Assembly (NCBI GenBank): GCA_025617745.1
Contig: CM046853.1
Span: forward strand, 58,985,233 to 59,049,232
Length of the DNA stretch: 64,000 bases
Direction of reading: 5' to 3'
Source of the DNA: Heliocidaris erythrogramma
Taxonomy: Eukaryota; Echinodermata; Echinoidea; Camarodonta; Echinometridae
Every line of letters begins with the position of its first letter. The first letter of the stretch is position 1. The notes beneath the pieces are model-generated. The model worked only from the letters and a program-made list of their open reading frames with translations. It ran no database searches and was not told where the DNA came from. Below are positions 1 through 12,164 of the stretch, in pieces. A program made the position numbers and the translations under genes.

Positions 1-337
1 GGTCAATATCAAAATTCTTTATGAAGTGTTTTGAGCCGAGAAAGAAAGAATTGGTAAATCTTGTGGCTTGCAAAGATGTGCACTATCCCAAAATATGAAT
101 AATGCAAATGCTTTTCGACTGATATTTAAATAGTTATAAATTGGTCTTGTACTTCACTATTGAGTACCCTGATTGACTGAATGCTCTTTCCTTAATGTGC
201 TTTTATTCATCTTTTGTCACAATGTACTGTATACAAGCATTTTTAAGAGTTGTCCAATAAATAACAATGATGACATCCAGATAAAATATGAAATGTATTA
301 AAATTTGTTAAACATCATGAATGCATCTTTTCATATA

Positions 338-833
338 CTGTAACACCAGAAATTTTTTTCCTGCATTAAACTTTTGCGAATTTCGCGAGGGGTCGAGATT
401 CGCAAAAGTTTCAGGCCACAAAATAATAATAATAATATGTCCATTTATATAGCGCAGCTACTATACAAATATACTCTACTGCGCTTAATACAAAGTATCA
501 CATTATTACCCCGGCTTTAGCTGAGCCGCCATGATGGGCGCTAAGGCATTCAATGAATTTCTTCCTACCGGGTACCCATTTACTTCACCTGGGTGGAGAG
601 TGGCAAATGTAGATGAATGTCTTGCCAAAGGACATTAGCACCGCGGCGGGATTCGAACCGCGAACCATGTGATCCACAATCCGGTGACGTATCCACTAGA
701 CCACGACACCTCTACACAAATCACAATTGAAACAACATCAAATTATTGCAATTTGCAAAAGTTCTTGCTGCAAAATTGGCTGCCATTATCAATTCGCGAA
801 AGTTTTATGTCGCGAAAGTTTCTGGTTTTACAG
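338..833. mobile_element. Mariner-type MITE interrupted by a SINE
   Basis: The two ends are inverted copies of CTGTAAAACCAGAAACTTT, the left one mutated, and each is flanked by TA. An intact relative is at 48865-49034. Lining up the two shows the same internal sequence on both sides of a foreign block at about 423-713, which is a tRNA-derived SINE. TA duplication and size suggest a Stowaway/mariner-derived MITE. It carries no coding sequence. Confidence 0.8.
423..713 (-). mobile_element. tRNA-derived SINE
   Basis: Read on the minus strand from 713, the head has RNA polymerase III promoter boxes of a tRNA: A box TGGTCTAGTGG and B box GGTTCGAATCC. A body of about 200 bp follows, including CCTTTGGCAAGACATT and CCACCCAGGTGAAGTAAATG. 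It ends in a TTATTATTATT-type tail at 423-440. Similar elements with this body are, from memory, common in echinoderm and other marine invertebrate genomes. It is about 290 bp and inserted in an AT-rich site within the MITE at 338-833. Confidence 0.85.
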
Positions 834-861
834 TAGCGGTTGCAACATCTACGATTCTCAC

Positions 862-971
862 CTGAGCTCTCCAAGGAATTGAGTTTCTGCAGCGCAGGTA
901 AAGTCATCAAACTGATGGCCATTATCCAGAGCCACGGCAGGGTCACAGTCATCCAAGATAATCCTAGCAGT
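862..971 (-). CDS. CELSR: CELSR/Flamingo exon: later part of laminin G1
   Basis: This is an internal exon of 110 nt. The acceptor is a long pyrimidine tract ending TTCTTTCCAG before 971, and the donor GTGAGA follows 862. Read from its first base (phase 0) it gives TARIILDDCDPAVAL, then FDDFTCAAETQFLGEL. This corresponds to the VDDCD and (Y/F)xCAAxxTQ portion of CELSR LamG1, with the cysteines of DDCD and FTCAA at the expected spacing. It ends with two bases (phase 2), so the next exon lies before position 1. The visible methionine-started frame over 743-1021 is in the wrong frame. The join to the 16526 exon is in frame but yields a shorter loop than I recall in vertebrate CELSR (see findings). 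Confidence 0.88.
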
Positions 972-1907
972 CTGGAAAGAAGAAAAAAAAAACAGATAGA
1001 TTGATAGAAATTAGAATACAATCATAGAAGCATGTATATTTACATATTATTAAAACTTTGAATTGAATGGTTTGTTAAAATATTTAAATATGGAAAAAAA
1101 AAACTGATATTTCTTTATAATTGAGGCAATTTTAATCTCAAGCGATACATGAATACTTTCATTATTCACATTCATTGTGTATACTTCTTTAAAAAGATAC
1201 ACCTTTAAACTAAATCACTTATAATGGATTCAGCTTGTAAAATTCATCTGATGTGTAAATCTGTGATTCAAATTTCCCGGTACATGTACTATGATAAGTA
1301 TGAGCATTCAATCCAAATACAAAATCCACCTATTCAAATCTGTCACTAATGTTGTTTTTCACCTCAAACCATTTTCATAATTCATAAGAAGGGAGATTCC
1401 CTAAGGGAGGTGTGCCTAGAATCCTATCAAATAGTAATAGCTCCCAAACAAGATGGTGTTGGCTGTTATGACCTTTCACGACCCTCATCCTCCCTGCTTT
1501 ATACGAAGTATGAATTTTACATTAAACCCCTGTGCCTTCATCAATCTATGAATATTTCATGTTATGTCATATAGTATGAGTTATGAGATGTCTCTTCAAT
1601 ATGTTTCATTCTCCATCCATAGTACACATAACAATTTTCTGTTTCACTCGGTTTGACTTGATAAATTAGGGGCATCAATTAGGACTTAACAATGTCAGGA
1701 AATATCAGTACAATTATATTGAAATTGATCTGCTCCTATACCAATTTCAGCCAGTCAAAATTAATGTTCTTTAAGTAAAATGATATCCTAAACTATATTT
1801 TCGTGCACAGTATACAAATATGGATGTCCAAATTGCACTTCAATTGTAAATGTCACAATTTAGCAGACATTATCATCACATGTGGAAATATTCATAATCA
1901 TACTCCT

Positions 1908-1962
1908 ATATCGTCTGTTTGGAGCCAGAGTTAGTGCCCTTCTGGCTCAAAACAGACGATAT
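1908..1962. repeat. Short near-perfect hairpin
   Basis: Two 22-base arms (1908-1929 and 1941-1962) are inverted copies with one mismatch, separated by an 11-base loop. The arms contain ATCGTCTGTTT and AAACAGACGAT. It may be a small palindromic repeat or a transcribed hairpin. Confidence 0.7.
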
Positions 1963-4764
1963 CTGTGAGCCATTTGTAGCTTTGATCTCTTGTCATTTGG
2001 ATTCCAAAGTATATTTTATTTTTACCATATCTTTTGCATTTCTCTCTGAAATGAACTATCAAAAAAATTTCTCGTGTTCAGAGTAACACACAGATCCTTA
2101 ATCAACATAAAACATCGACATTATTCTCTACATATAGGTCTCCCTATCATTACCAGTGTACAGCGAGATAGCTTGGTCACACAATGGCTGAATGTCAATA
2201 TTAACTTCAAATAGAGAAAGAGAATGATTTCTAATTAGAATACCTAGCCCCTAATGGGATACTGAATTCAGTGTAATTGTTACTGCACACATGACCCATA
2301 AATGTCAACTCAACACAAGAAGAACTGGGAACCTGACTCCATGGCTAAAGCGGTTATTACAAAATGCTGCTTCAATAAAACTCTTCTGTTAAAATAGGAC
2401 AGTATCTCTTGATAATGTAATGAATCAGAGCATGCACTAGATTCATATTTAAATTCATAGTGCATTTCTTATAGATCAAAGCTTTTTGGGCTGTTCCATT
2501 GCTTGCAGACATGAATATTTCACTGTGGCAGGTAGTTATTAAACCCTAAATAGGTGAAAAAGGGGCTATTAATCCAAACCTGTCCCCCACCTCAATAGAA
2601 GCCTGCATCTCATGAAATGAGCAAAAAGCTAAATGCTAGCGGCAAATTTTTCCAGACCCCTTTCATCCTCTTCCACTGTTTATTCCTTCCACTGCAATAC
2701 ACAATACCACATTCATCATAGTTTGTCAGTGCCATTAGTGTGTATTCCATGGATATTCCCCCAACAATACGCAAACATTTGAATTCGGGGGGAAAAACGG
2801 GAGAGAAAAACTGTCGGCAACCTACAAATGAAAAGAAATGCCGCCGCCATTCGCCCTCACCTCCGGGCGAGAATTTTTTCCACTCTTTCTCCTAATTTTT
2901 TTTTTCAATTCCTGCTCTGCTCAAATGGCTTTGAGGTTGGAGGAAGCACCCAAGCAGGCGAGAATACATTGGTAGTACGCTCCAATGGAGCTGAATTGAA
3001 ATTAAATCAGCAGTGTATGTTTAATAATATAATATTTTAGACCATTTCATCAAGCCCTTTCACTGTATGCGGCTCCCAGTTAATGCTGAGAGAAAATACA
3101 GAGATTGAGAAGGTTCTTTAATATTCATAATCTATTGATTTCCACACTCAAGACTGAGGACTTTATTTTCTTTTCGAAAGTGGCTGGGATGGAATAGCAA
3201 TTCAATGAAAATTAAATATCAAAACAGGCTTTCAGAGTATGATAAAAAAAAGCATACTGAATTATTAAAATTAAAATGTGAAATATATATGCCTATGCAA
3301 GGGACGGACCAAGAAAAAGAAACTTACTGAAATATTATTTCAAACACTTTTTAACATACTTTGAAACCCAAATCATAAATGTCCCCTTTCAACAAATCAT
3401 TAATCAGGTTCTGAAACTTCCCAAAATGTATAAGACAATATTCCAGGAGAGATATTATTCTCTACATTATATCTGATTTCCTAAAATATCATAATAGATT
3501 TTTAAATGGCATCAGATTTCATTCTTCACATAGTCAAACAATGCTTAGGGGAGGCAAACATGAATACAATGTACTTATATTCCAAATTCTCAGTGATTGA
3601 ACATAGTAGTTTTGACCTTCTAAGATAAGCATGATAGATCATGCATGGCATCATGTCTGTTGAAAGAACCATTTCATTGTTAAATTATGATTGTCTTCTT
3701 AGGTGATTTGTTTGATTTTCGTCACCTCAGTATATAACTTTTTGCCCAAATTGAAGCAAGCTGCGTGAGATATACAGTTTTGTAGAACAACAGCAGTAGC
3801 ATGTATCATACTGTAGAGCATTTTAAATCAATGGCACACTATTGAGAAATGACGCATATCCTACTCATTAAACACAATCAATCAAGTTGAATAAGAATAA
3901 GATTCCATGAATCTATTTTTTAGTCTAAGAATATGGTATTTGCCCTTTTAGTACATTGATTCAGGGATTTATAAAACAGATCACTGCCATTTCTACAATT
4001 TTTTTTTCATTACAACCAGCACTCCTATTGCAATTGTACAGCATATATCAAGCTGCAGCAAGGCTTGAAATGTGTATGTGTCAGCAGTGTGGCCTCGAGT
4101 CCCTTCTCCAATCTGAGTTCAAGTTCTATTTGCACACAAAGTTGGCTGGATAATGATATTTTTATTATTCAAGACTGTTTCGAAGGCTCTTGCCCCCGCT
4201 CCACATCTCAATCCCTCCTCCCTTGCCTCTATTTTCTCCATCTTTTAGAAGGGAAAACGAAATAAAAATTTCAAACTTCTCATGACCGAGCAGAGAGCTT
4301 GGGCAAACATGGGAGACAAAGAACTGGGTAGGTGAAGTGGTGTTGGTTTACACCCGTTGGGTGCGTAGATGGCTGGATAGAAGGGGGTCAGAGAATGCTT
4401 AGCTCTATTAATGTGTTTGGTTGGGTCCATTGATGATGTTGGTGTATGTGAGTGGTTAATGGATGGAGAGTGAGCAAAGCTTGAGAGAGAAATTGGAGGC
4501 AGGGAGAGTGTATCTGAGTAAGGTTTTTTATTTTTTCCCTGTGCATGACAAAGTAATCAAGGTAATCAAGGATAAGGTTTTGTTTAAGTCCATGTTTAGC
4601 TGTACCATATGCCCAAATAACACAAAACAGACCAGAAGCATTGTTTGATCAAAAAAAAATTACGGTTGAAAAAGAGAGTGATATCAAATAATAACTGAAT
4701 AGTCCAGTTTTTAATCATTCAATTTATAAATATTATGAGTTAAGTTTTAGAATAATGTCTGTAA

Positions 4765-5684
4765 TAAGCCTGAGTCATATCGAATATTTCATAAACCGGG
4801 ATTCGACGGCTTTGATTCGATCGAATACCGGTTAATCGATAAATGATGTGCGGTGAAAACAGAGTTGCACACAGTTGCACGCAGTGTATGCACCATGCAC
4901 CGGTGACCGGTCCGCTGGCATCGCGGGCATGGGCTCTCGCTGCTCGAAATTAACGATAGCCCGCTAGCCAATGGCTAGTAAAAATCACAGCGGACGAGCC
5001 AAAATCTTAAGTTTCTAGTCCGTATGGCTACCTAAAATGTCACTAGTGTCGCACGAAGCGATGCTCATTGTCGACACACCCGACAATGATTCAAATTCAA
5101 AGAATTAATAATCTTACTTTGTCTTTGGAGAGCTGAATGGAACACGTTTGTTCGATGCCAAAAAAACAAAACAATACGAAATAAACTTTTCGTCGCTCAA
5201 TATAGACTCGACTTCATTCAGCTTCAGAGATCATTCAGAAGTAATTGCCAATTTGATGAGAGTGTGATATTAGTTATTGCGAATTAAGTAGGAACACTCG
5301 TACTCATGCCCGTATTTATCATGTTCAATTATACAATTGTCAAATTGACAATGCAGAGAGAGTGCAAGAAAATTATCGTAAACTTCAGTTCGTAACGACA
5401 AAACAATTTTTCCATAGAGAAAGCACAGGTAAAGCGCGACGTCCTCCGCGAGCGAATTAGCGAAAGTTAGCCAACAGTTTGAACTTTGAAGTCGCCTTCA
5501 CGTTCTCTGCTAGTATATATGCTGTACGTTACGGAGTTTCTTTTTTATTTGATTTTTTCATGGCGGCTACGGTAGTCAAAAATCTGGCGGACTACAAATC
5601 GATGCACCGAATTTGCCAAAACGTATTCGGGAGTCGATGTCTTCGATCGAACACCGGCTAACCAATCGATTCGACTCAGGCTTA
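4765..5684. mobile_element. Non-autonomous hAT-like DNA transposon
   Basis: The ends are perfect 12-bp inverted repeats, TAAGCCTGAGTC at 4765 and its complement ending at 5684. The 8 bases GTCTGTAA occur on both sides (4757-4764 and 5685-5692), a perfect target-site duplication. Subterminal TCGATCGAA/ACCGGTTAA-like motifs recur in opposite orientation near the two ends. Eight-base duplications are characteristic of hAT elements; P-type elements also give 8 bp. No transposase-like frame is visible in 920 bp, so it would depend on an enzyme supplied elsewhere. Confidence 0.8.
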
Positions 5685-6195
5685 GTCTGTAAGGTGGAAT
5701 ATATTGTAAAGGTAATATAAATAAAGTCGGTTGAATTAAAAAAAACACTTCCAGTATTTTTTTTAAAGAATGAAATTAATAAAAATAGAATGTATTAAAA
5801 GCAGAAAACTATGAATAATCTTCATAATATCATTTACAAATATTTTTTGTCCACTCCACTTGATTTTAACAAGTGGCTGTTGAATATAAGTCTGAAGAGG
5901 AGGGCTGACTCATCGATCACCATCATCATCACCATCATCATTGACAAAACGATGAGGCAATACAGCCTAATTCCCAAGTATATCCTCAGCCGCTTTAAAG
6001 CTGCTATGCCTTAGCTTGGTTATCATACATGGATTAATTGTCCTGCAAATTATTCATGCATCTTTGACCAAATGGAGGGTTTCGCAGACTCCATTTGATG
6101 CAGAGCAGCATCGTATGCGCCCCAGAGAAAATAGCGTAATCTTATGCCAATGGTTTTGGAGTGGCTAGCAGGCTGAACTCCTGACTTGGTGAGAT

Positions 6196-6252
<57 letters not shown>
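6196..6252 (+). repeat. Poly-G run of 57 bases
   Basis: An uninterrupted run of 57 G residues, exceptionally long for a homopolymer and able to form G-quadruplex structures. It creates an artificial polyproline frame on the minus strand. The true length may be uncertain because such runs are hard to sequence. Confidence 0.95.
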
Positions 6253-6255
<3 letters not shown>

Positions 6256-6464
6256 GTAGCTTTAGGATGGAAGGAATCCATAACATATAGGATGTGAGGT
6301 GAGGAGAAGATGCTTTTAAAATGCATTAATATGATGGAAGAGAATAGAAATGTGGGTAATGTCAGATTCTTTGCTGAGATAACACTTCATGCAGCTCCAG
6401 GGTTTAAAGCCCCAATGAGATATAGACAATGCCCCTCCTGATTACACAATGAATGGACATAGAG

Positions 6465-7246
6465 ATGAAGATGATGTCAATGATGATGATGATGATGATA
6501 ATTGTGATGATGGTGGTGGTGATAATGATGGTGTTGATGATGATGATGGTGTTGATGATGATGATGATGGTGATGATAATGATGATGATGATGATAATGA
6601 TAATAGGTGATAATGATGATGATGATAATGGTGATGATGATACTATGAGGATGGTGGTGTTGGTGATGATGATGATGATGGTGATGAGGATGATGAGGAT
6701 GATGATGATGATGATAATGATGGTGATGATGGTGATGATGATGATGATAATGGGGATGATGGTGGTGGTGATAATGATGGTGTTGATGATGATGATGATG
6801 ATGATGGTGATGATGGTGATGACGACGGTGATAATTATGATGGTGGTGGTGATAATGATGATGGTGGTGATGATGATGATGATGATGATGATGATATGGT
6901 GGTGATGATGGTGATGATGACAGTGATGATGATGATGATAATGATGATGATGATGATGATAATAATGGGGATGATGATGGTGTTGATGATGATGATGGTG
7001 ATGATGGTGATGATGACGGTGATAATTATGATGATGGTGGTGGTGATAATGATGATGGTGGTGATGAGGATGATGATGATGATGATGATGATGATAATGG
7101 TGGTGATGATGGTGATGATGACGGTGATGATGATGATGATAATAATGATGATGATGATGTTGATTATGGGGATGATGATGATGATGATGTCAATGATGAT
7201 GATGATGATGATGATGATGATGGTGGTGATGATGGTGATGATGCCG
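6465..7246 (+). repeat. GAT/ATG trinucleotide array, about 780 bp
   Basis: An imperfect GAT array interspersed with GGT, AAT and GTT units. Longer blocks such as TGGTGGTGGTGATAATGATG recur several times, showing a higher-order repeat and not a pure microsatellite. Methionine- or isoleucine-only open frames on both strands (6453-6905, 6835-7320, 6896-7270) are artefacts of this array. Confidence 0.95.
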
Positions 7247-7386
7247 ATGGTGCTACTTCTTTGTTTATGATAAAACTGTGGTTGGCAACAATGATCATGA
7301 TAGATAGCATTTGATGCCATAGACTACATAAAATCTGACCACAGGAGGGAGACCATTTCTTTGTAATTACAAAAAGCAATAATTAT

Positions 7387-7532
7387 ATTATATTGGATGG
7401 CTCTGAATGGGATACCACAGAATATTCCACGAGTTAGGGCCAATATTGCACGAATCGAAGAGGAGTGCAATATTGGCCCTAACGAGTGGAATATTTCTGG
7501 TATTCCATGAGATAAAGCCATCCAATATAATT
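7387..7532. mobile_element. Palindromic MITE
   Basis: Two arms of about 65 bases are inverted copies with few mismatches. The outer ends are TATATTGGATGGCT and the inner ends GGGCCAATATTGCAC, separated by a loop of about 13 bases. No coding sequence. The family is not identified, and the flanks are too AT-rich to define a target duplication. Confidence 0.7.
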
Positions 7533-9908
7533 ATTATTATCTATACCCTACATGAAAATGATTTAGAACTTAGTAAAAATCATTTTAACCAACCACATTC
7601 AGTTAATAGAGCCCCTCATCATACTTCATTTTGATCACACAAGTTTAACTTAACCTCTTTATGACGTCATTTACGTATGTGTGTATGCGTTGCATTATTT
7701 GCGCGCAGGCAAACAGACCAGAAAAAATACGGCATAATATTGCACGCCAAGTTTAGTACGGTAGCCTATGGGGAATTCAGCGTTCCGAGCAATATGCTCT
7801 CATATTGCACGCTCAAATCAAGCGGACAAAAATATGCAATTTTTAATGCGCCGCTAAAATGCCTTATATAAGCAATAATATATATTAATAAAACAAAAAT
7901 CAGTCTGATGGTTGAGTGAAAACCGGGTCTTACTGCTACCATGAGAATTCATCACATGCAGGAAGGCCGCATTTCATAGACTACCAACTATATAATGGAC
8001 CCCAGGCAATCAGCTTTATCCAACCGCATATAAACTACAGTTTAGCTCATACATGTAAATGGTCGCATTGGGATATTGCCAAGAGCGAGGAAATATCTGA
8101 AAGCAATCAAATGGGTATTTTTGCTTATAAAATTGATGCTTTCGGCAAAGGGTCTATATTCCAGTGGAAATGAACAGAATTAGGGGTCATTTTGGGAGGA
8201 ATTTGTTTTGATTTGACAAAATTGGAGATGATTTAAATGGACAGGCTGGAAGCTGGGCAAGGCATATCTTGATTGTAAAAACACAAAAAAGAGCAGAGAA
8301 AAAGAATGAACAATTAATTTAAAAGCGTGTAATGGTCAATTATTACAGAATAAGTTACTTGCCCTCCAGCAAAAGAGCCCTTTTTTATTGACAGCATGAG
8401 AGACATGTAAAATAGTATGAAATCAATGCCAAATGACAATATTGGTAGGACAAGACCAAACTATTATTTTGGAAGAATCTATATTTGGATGTCATAAAAA
8501 GAGAAGAGATCCCACTCCAGATGATATATAAAAGCAATTAACTCTATGACATAATTTGAATATCTCTTAAGGATGGAACAAATACTAATCTTTTTTATTG
8601 AAATCCTATGTCTCATGGGGTACATCCTAAATTGATATTACCCTCTGCTCAAGCTATCTTCCTACATTCCAACTTTCATCCTATCTTCCCTTATCATCTA
8701 ATATTTCAGCCCAAAAGAAGATGTTTAGAAGCCACACCTGGTGTCTACTCATAGTGTAGTGCAGCAAAAGAAAATACATGTGAAGGGTGAGTTAGTTAGC
8801 TCTCAACAAGCTGTTAAAGAGAAGATTGAGTTCTGGGAAAGGTAACAAATAATTTGTGAGCTTTCTGGGTAGTTTGGAAGATTATCATAGTAGAAATGTC
8901 CCCTGTAAAGGATTACTCTTCAAATGCCCTCACATTCAAAATATGACAAGAAACAGCTGAAATGTCCAGGCTGAACATTTGTGTATAGTCCCATATACAC
9001 ATTTCTGTATGCAGTGCATGTGACTCTCAGCAGGATTGAGTCAATTTCTTATCATTTTGGTGATTACAAAACCTTACATCATACACCAATTATTATATGC
9101 CATATAATCAACCTTTCCCAATTTCTTTGAGATAATGCATATCACAATTCAATCCCATGGCCAGAACTTAACTTTACCTTTAAAGAACTGGTAAACTTCT
9201 TTTTTTCCAACATAGCTCTGGTAACAAATAAAATGCTTAAAAACTGCTATGAGAAAATCAAAATTTACTCCACCCAATCCAAAAAAGAGCTTCAGGGAAC
9301 ATGTAGAAAGATATCTTTTACACTGGTGTAGTGTTGAACTCTCGAGTACAAAGCTTCTCTCAAATATATATGTCAATTATAAAAATGGTGCACTGAATCA
9401 ATTTAAAAATAGTAGAAATTTAACAATATAAAAGGTTGCAACATACAAGTAGTCAGATACTGTGTATATGGAAGAAAGAGAATAAGATTTACAACTCTTT
9501 TTTGACTGCCCAGGATTTGACATTTAAAGAGCTCCACGCCTCCACCTCCTCGAGCACTGAACTAGGTTGATTGGACCCGTTTTCGGAAATTAGAAACTGG
9601 ACTGAAATATTGGCCGTTAATATGAGTAGACATTTAAGCAAGGGTAGATTTCCTGAATTAGCTGGATCCCTCTATGTTTGCATCTAACCTTCTTGATTTA
9701 TTAAGTCAAAAGGTCTCTGATGCCATCAGAAGGAATAAAATGGTTACTCAATGAGAAGTATTGACAGGCAAGAAAAGCTATCTACATGTATAATTGTAAA
9801 ATTATGCAGCAACAGCATTTACTAAGTTCAACATGCACATACATCCTTGAATAAAAGTTATATTTAAAATATTTCTCCATTACATCAAGGACATTTTAGT
9901 ACTTTTAA

Positions 9909-9980
9909 CCCATTGACTACTGAATTTTCTCATTTCCATTGGCTTGATAAAGGGAATATCCGGTTCCAGTAGGCAATGGG
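9909..9980. mobile_element. 72-bp mini-MITE flanked by TTAA
   Basis: It begins CCCATTGACTACTG and ends with the inverted form CAGTAGGCAATGGG. TTAA lies immediately on both sides (9905-9908 and 9981-9984). TTAA duplication plus a CCC terminus is the pattern of piggyBac-type elements. A degenerate relative appears at about 21057-21133. Confidence 0.6.
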
Positions 9981-10046
9981 TTAATATCATTACCTTCAAT
10001 TTGAGAGAGGATAGCTATGGTTCTATGGCTCAGAAAATGTAGGATC

Positions 10047-10259
10047 TACAGCCATGGAAGAAATTATTAGACCAAGAATGGTTACAGATAGTGTTATTTT
10101 TGTGGTAAGAAGGAATTAAAATATCATAATTGCCAGGTATAATTACTGGAATTTGGTATTCATTCAATGAAATACAAAGGCAAATCAATTTTATAATTTT
10201 GTATGCATATTTTAGTACCCTTATTACAGAAGCTAATAATTTTTTCCAGGGCTGTATAA
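10047..10259. repeat. Inverted repeat pair, possible MITE
   Basis: Arms at about 10049-10073 and 10231-10256 contain CAGCCATGGAAGAAATTATT and its near-inverse, separated by about 160 bp. No target duplication could be defined. Confidence 0.4.
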
Positions 10260-12164
10260 TAATCTTTTGTTGCATTAATAAGTTCAGTTTCTCGATAAAA
10301 ACTGAGATCATTTTTTTCTCTGCCGACCATTTTAATTTACTTGCATGACCAAATACTTTTGATTCCTACAAAAAATCATTTCCAGAAATTAATTATATGC
10401 ATGACCGATTACGACTGATGTCATTTGAAAAATATTCTCATGTTTGATTTATCAAATATCAAGGCTATCTAGGCCATCAACAGCCCATCCAATACATATC
10501 TGAAGAGGCATCCCTGGAAAATGCTTCACGTAATGACGAAAAAACTACTGTACGTGTAGCTGTGATAAAACTGTATATGGGATGTACTAGCACACAATTC
10601 ATATTGAGGAGGTATATGGAGATTGGATGCACAAACAAAATACATGTGTACATGTATGTATTTATTGCCTTTTTTATCATCTTTCATCTACAGAGGAACT
10701 TTTGTTCATGTTGCCAATGTACAAGTTTCTGTTTTTAGACTTTTTTTACTTTCTAATCCATTTAACAATTATTCATTTAGGATCATTAAGCTGACCTACA
10801 GAAATGTGAGCAAGTTGTTGTTGTGTTAAGTACAGCATATCCGTCTTTCTACTAAGTAGCTATCTGAGCTTTGCACAAAGCATCTTCAAATTTAAATCTC
10901 TAGCACTGTAACAGTTGAAGAAGTATTGCTCCTTAATGTTTTCCCCCATTTATTTGCTTTCTCAAGGCATTCTCTCCAAAACTTATGGCAAAGAAACCAT
11001 CCAAGTTACAATCCTCTTCCGATAAACTTTTTCATGGAGTTTTAGATTACTTTCTGCCATCTACAACTACACTTTAACCTTTCCACAATATCATTCCCAC
11101 CCCTGGCACAGGAAATGCTGAACGTCAGGAGTGGGATAGTAGAGTGTCAGGAGTGGGATTGCCTGTATGGTAGAGAGGGTCCCAATAACCCCTCTCAGGG
11201 TATAGTATTCTCCTCACATGAAGTCATTCCCATAAAGTATGTCTATTGCCTCATTACAGAAGAGGCAGGGAAGCAATGGGTCTGTGATGTACTGAGGCAC
11301 CATGCAAGGGTCATACTGGAGGCAACAGTGAAATTCTATCATTTTTCACCTCCTCGAACAAGACCTGTGACTACAAAAACGGATGCATAAGAACTCAATC
11401 ATTCAAGAGCTTCCATTTTCTTTTACAAGTCACTTTTAGGCACATATGTTCACATACAGTATTTTGTCATGAGGCAATGCAGTAACAAAATGGGAAATGG
11501 GAATGAAAATATGTGAACATTTGCTTGTTATATCAGTACTCGTGCCAATTCACGTTTCTGAGCACTGCGCACGGATTGGTCAGTTTGTAAAAACGACAAC
11601 GATTTGTACCATGAACTAATTACGAACTGGCTTATTACAATGCACTAGAACCGTGTAAAAAGATATTAGAACGAGATCAGGTGTAACACTACTAGTTACA
11701 GATGTATGTCCATCAATATGCTCTAGCAATTGGAGAGAGATTAGGGAAAATACATAATTCATATCATCAAAGAGTCTTCTCAAAATGAATACCCCATATC
11801 CTGAGGATTACAAATCAATTTCCAAAATAGAAGCAGTCAAAGAGTGTACATGTATCATCATTATTATGATGATGTCTTCTTATCTGCCATAAGCTCCAAT
11901 TCATTCTGATGTAAAAACATAGACCTACAGTTTACATGTATATGAAAGGCATCAATTACTAGGGGATTAGTTTGCAGCAGTTTGACAGCTTTTTTCCCTT
12001 CCTTTTAAACTACAGCCATTTCATTCAAAGAAGACTCTTACCATCAAACTACCCTGTAGAAATAATAATTTCCAATGAAATATCAGTCATTTCTTGATAC
12101 TGGCAAATGAAAAAGTAGGATGGAATTCTTCCTATATTCTTCCTATTGCTTTTCAATACAAGAG

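Noticed and set aside
6050..6286. Polyproline open frame on the minus strand
   Set aside because: Produced entirely by the 57-base G run.
6453..7320. Met-rich and Ile-rich open frames of 120-160 codons on both strands
   Set aside because: Translations of the GAT trinucleotide array; no start context, domain or splice signals.
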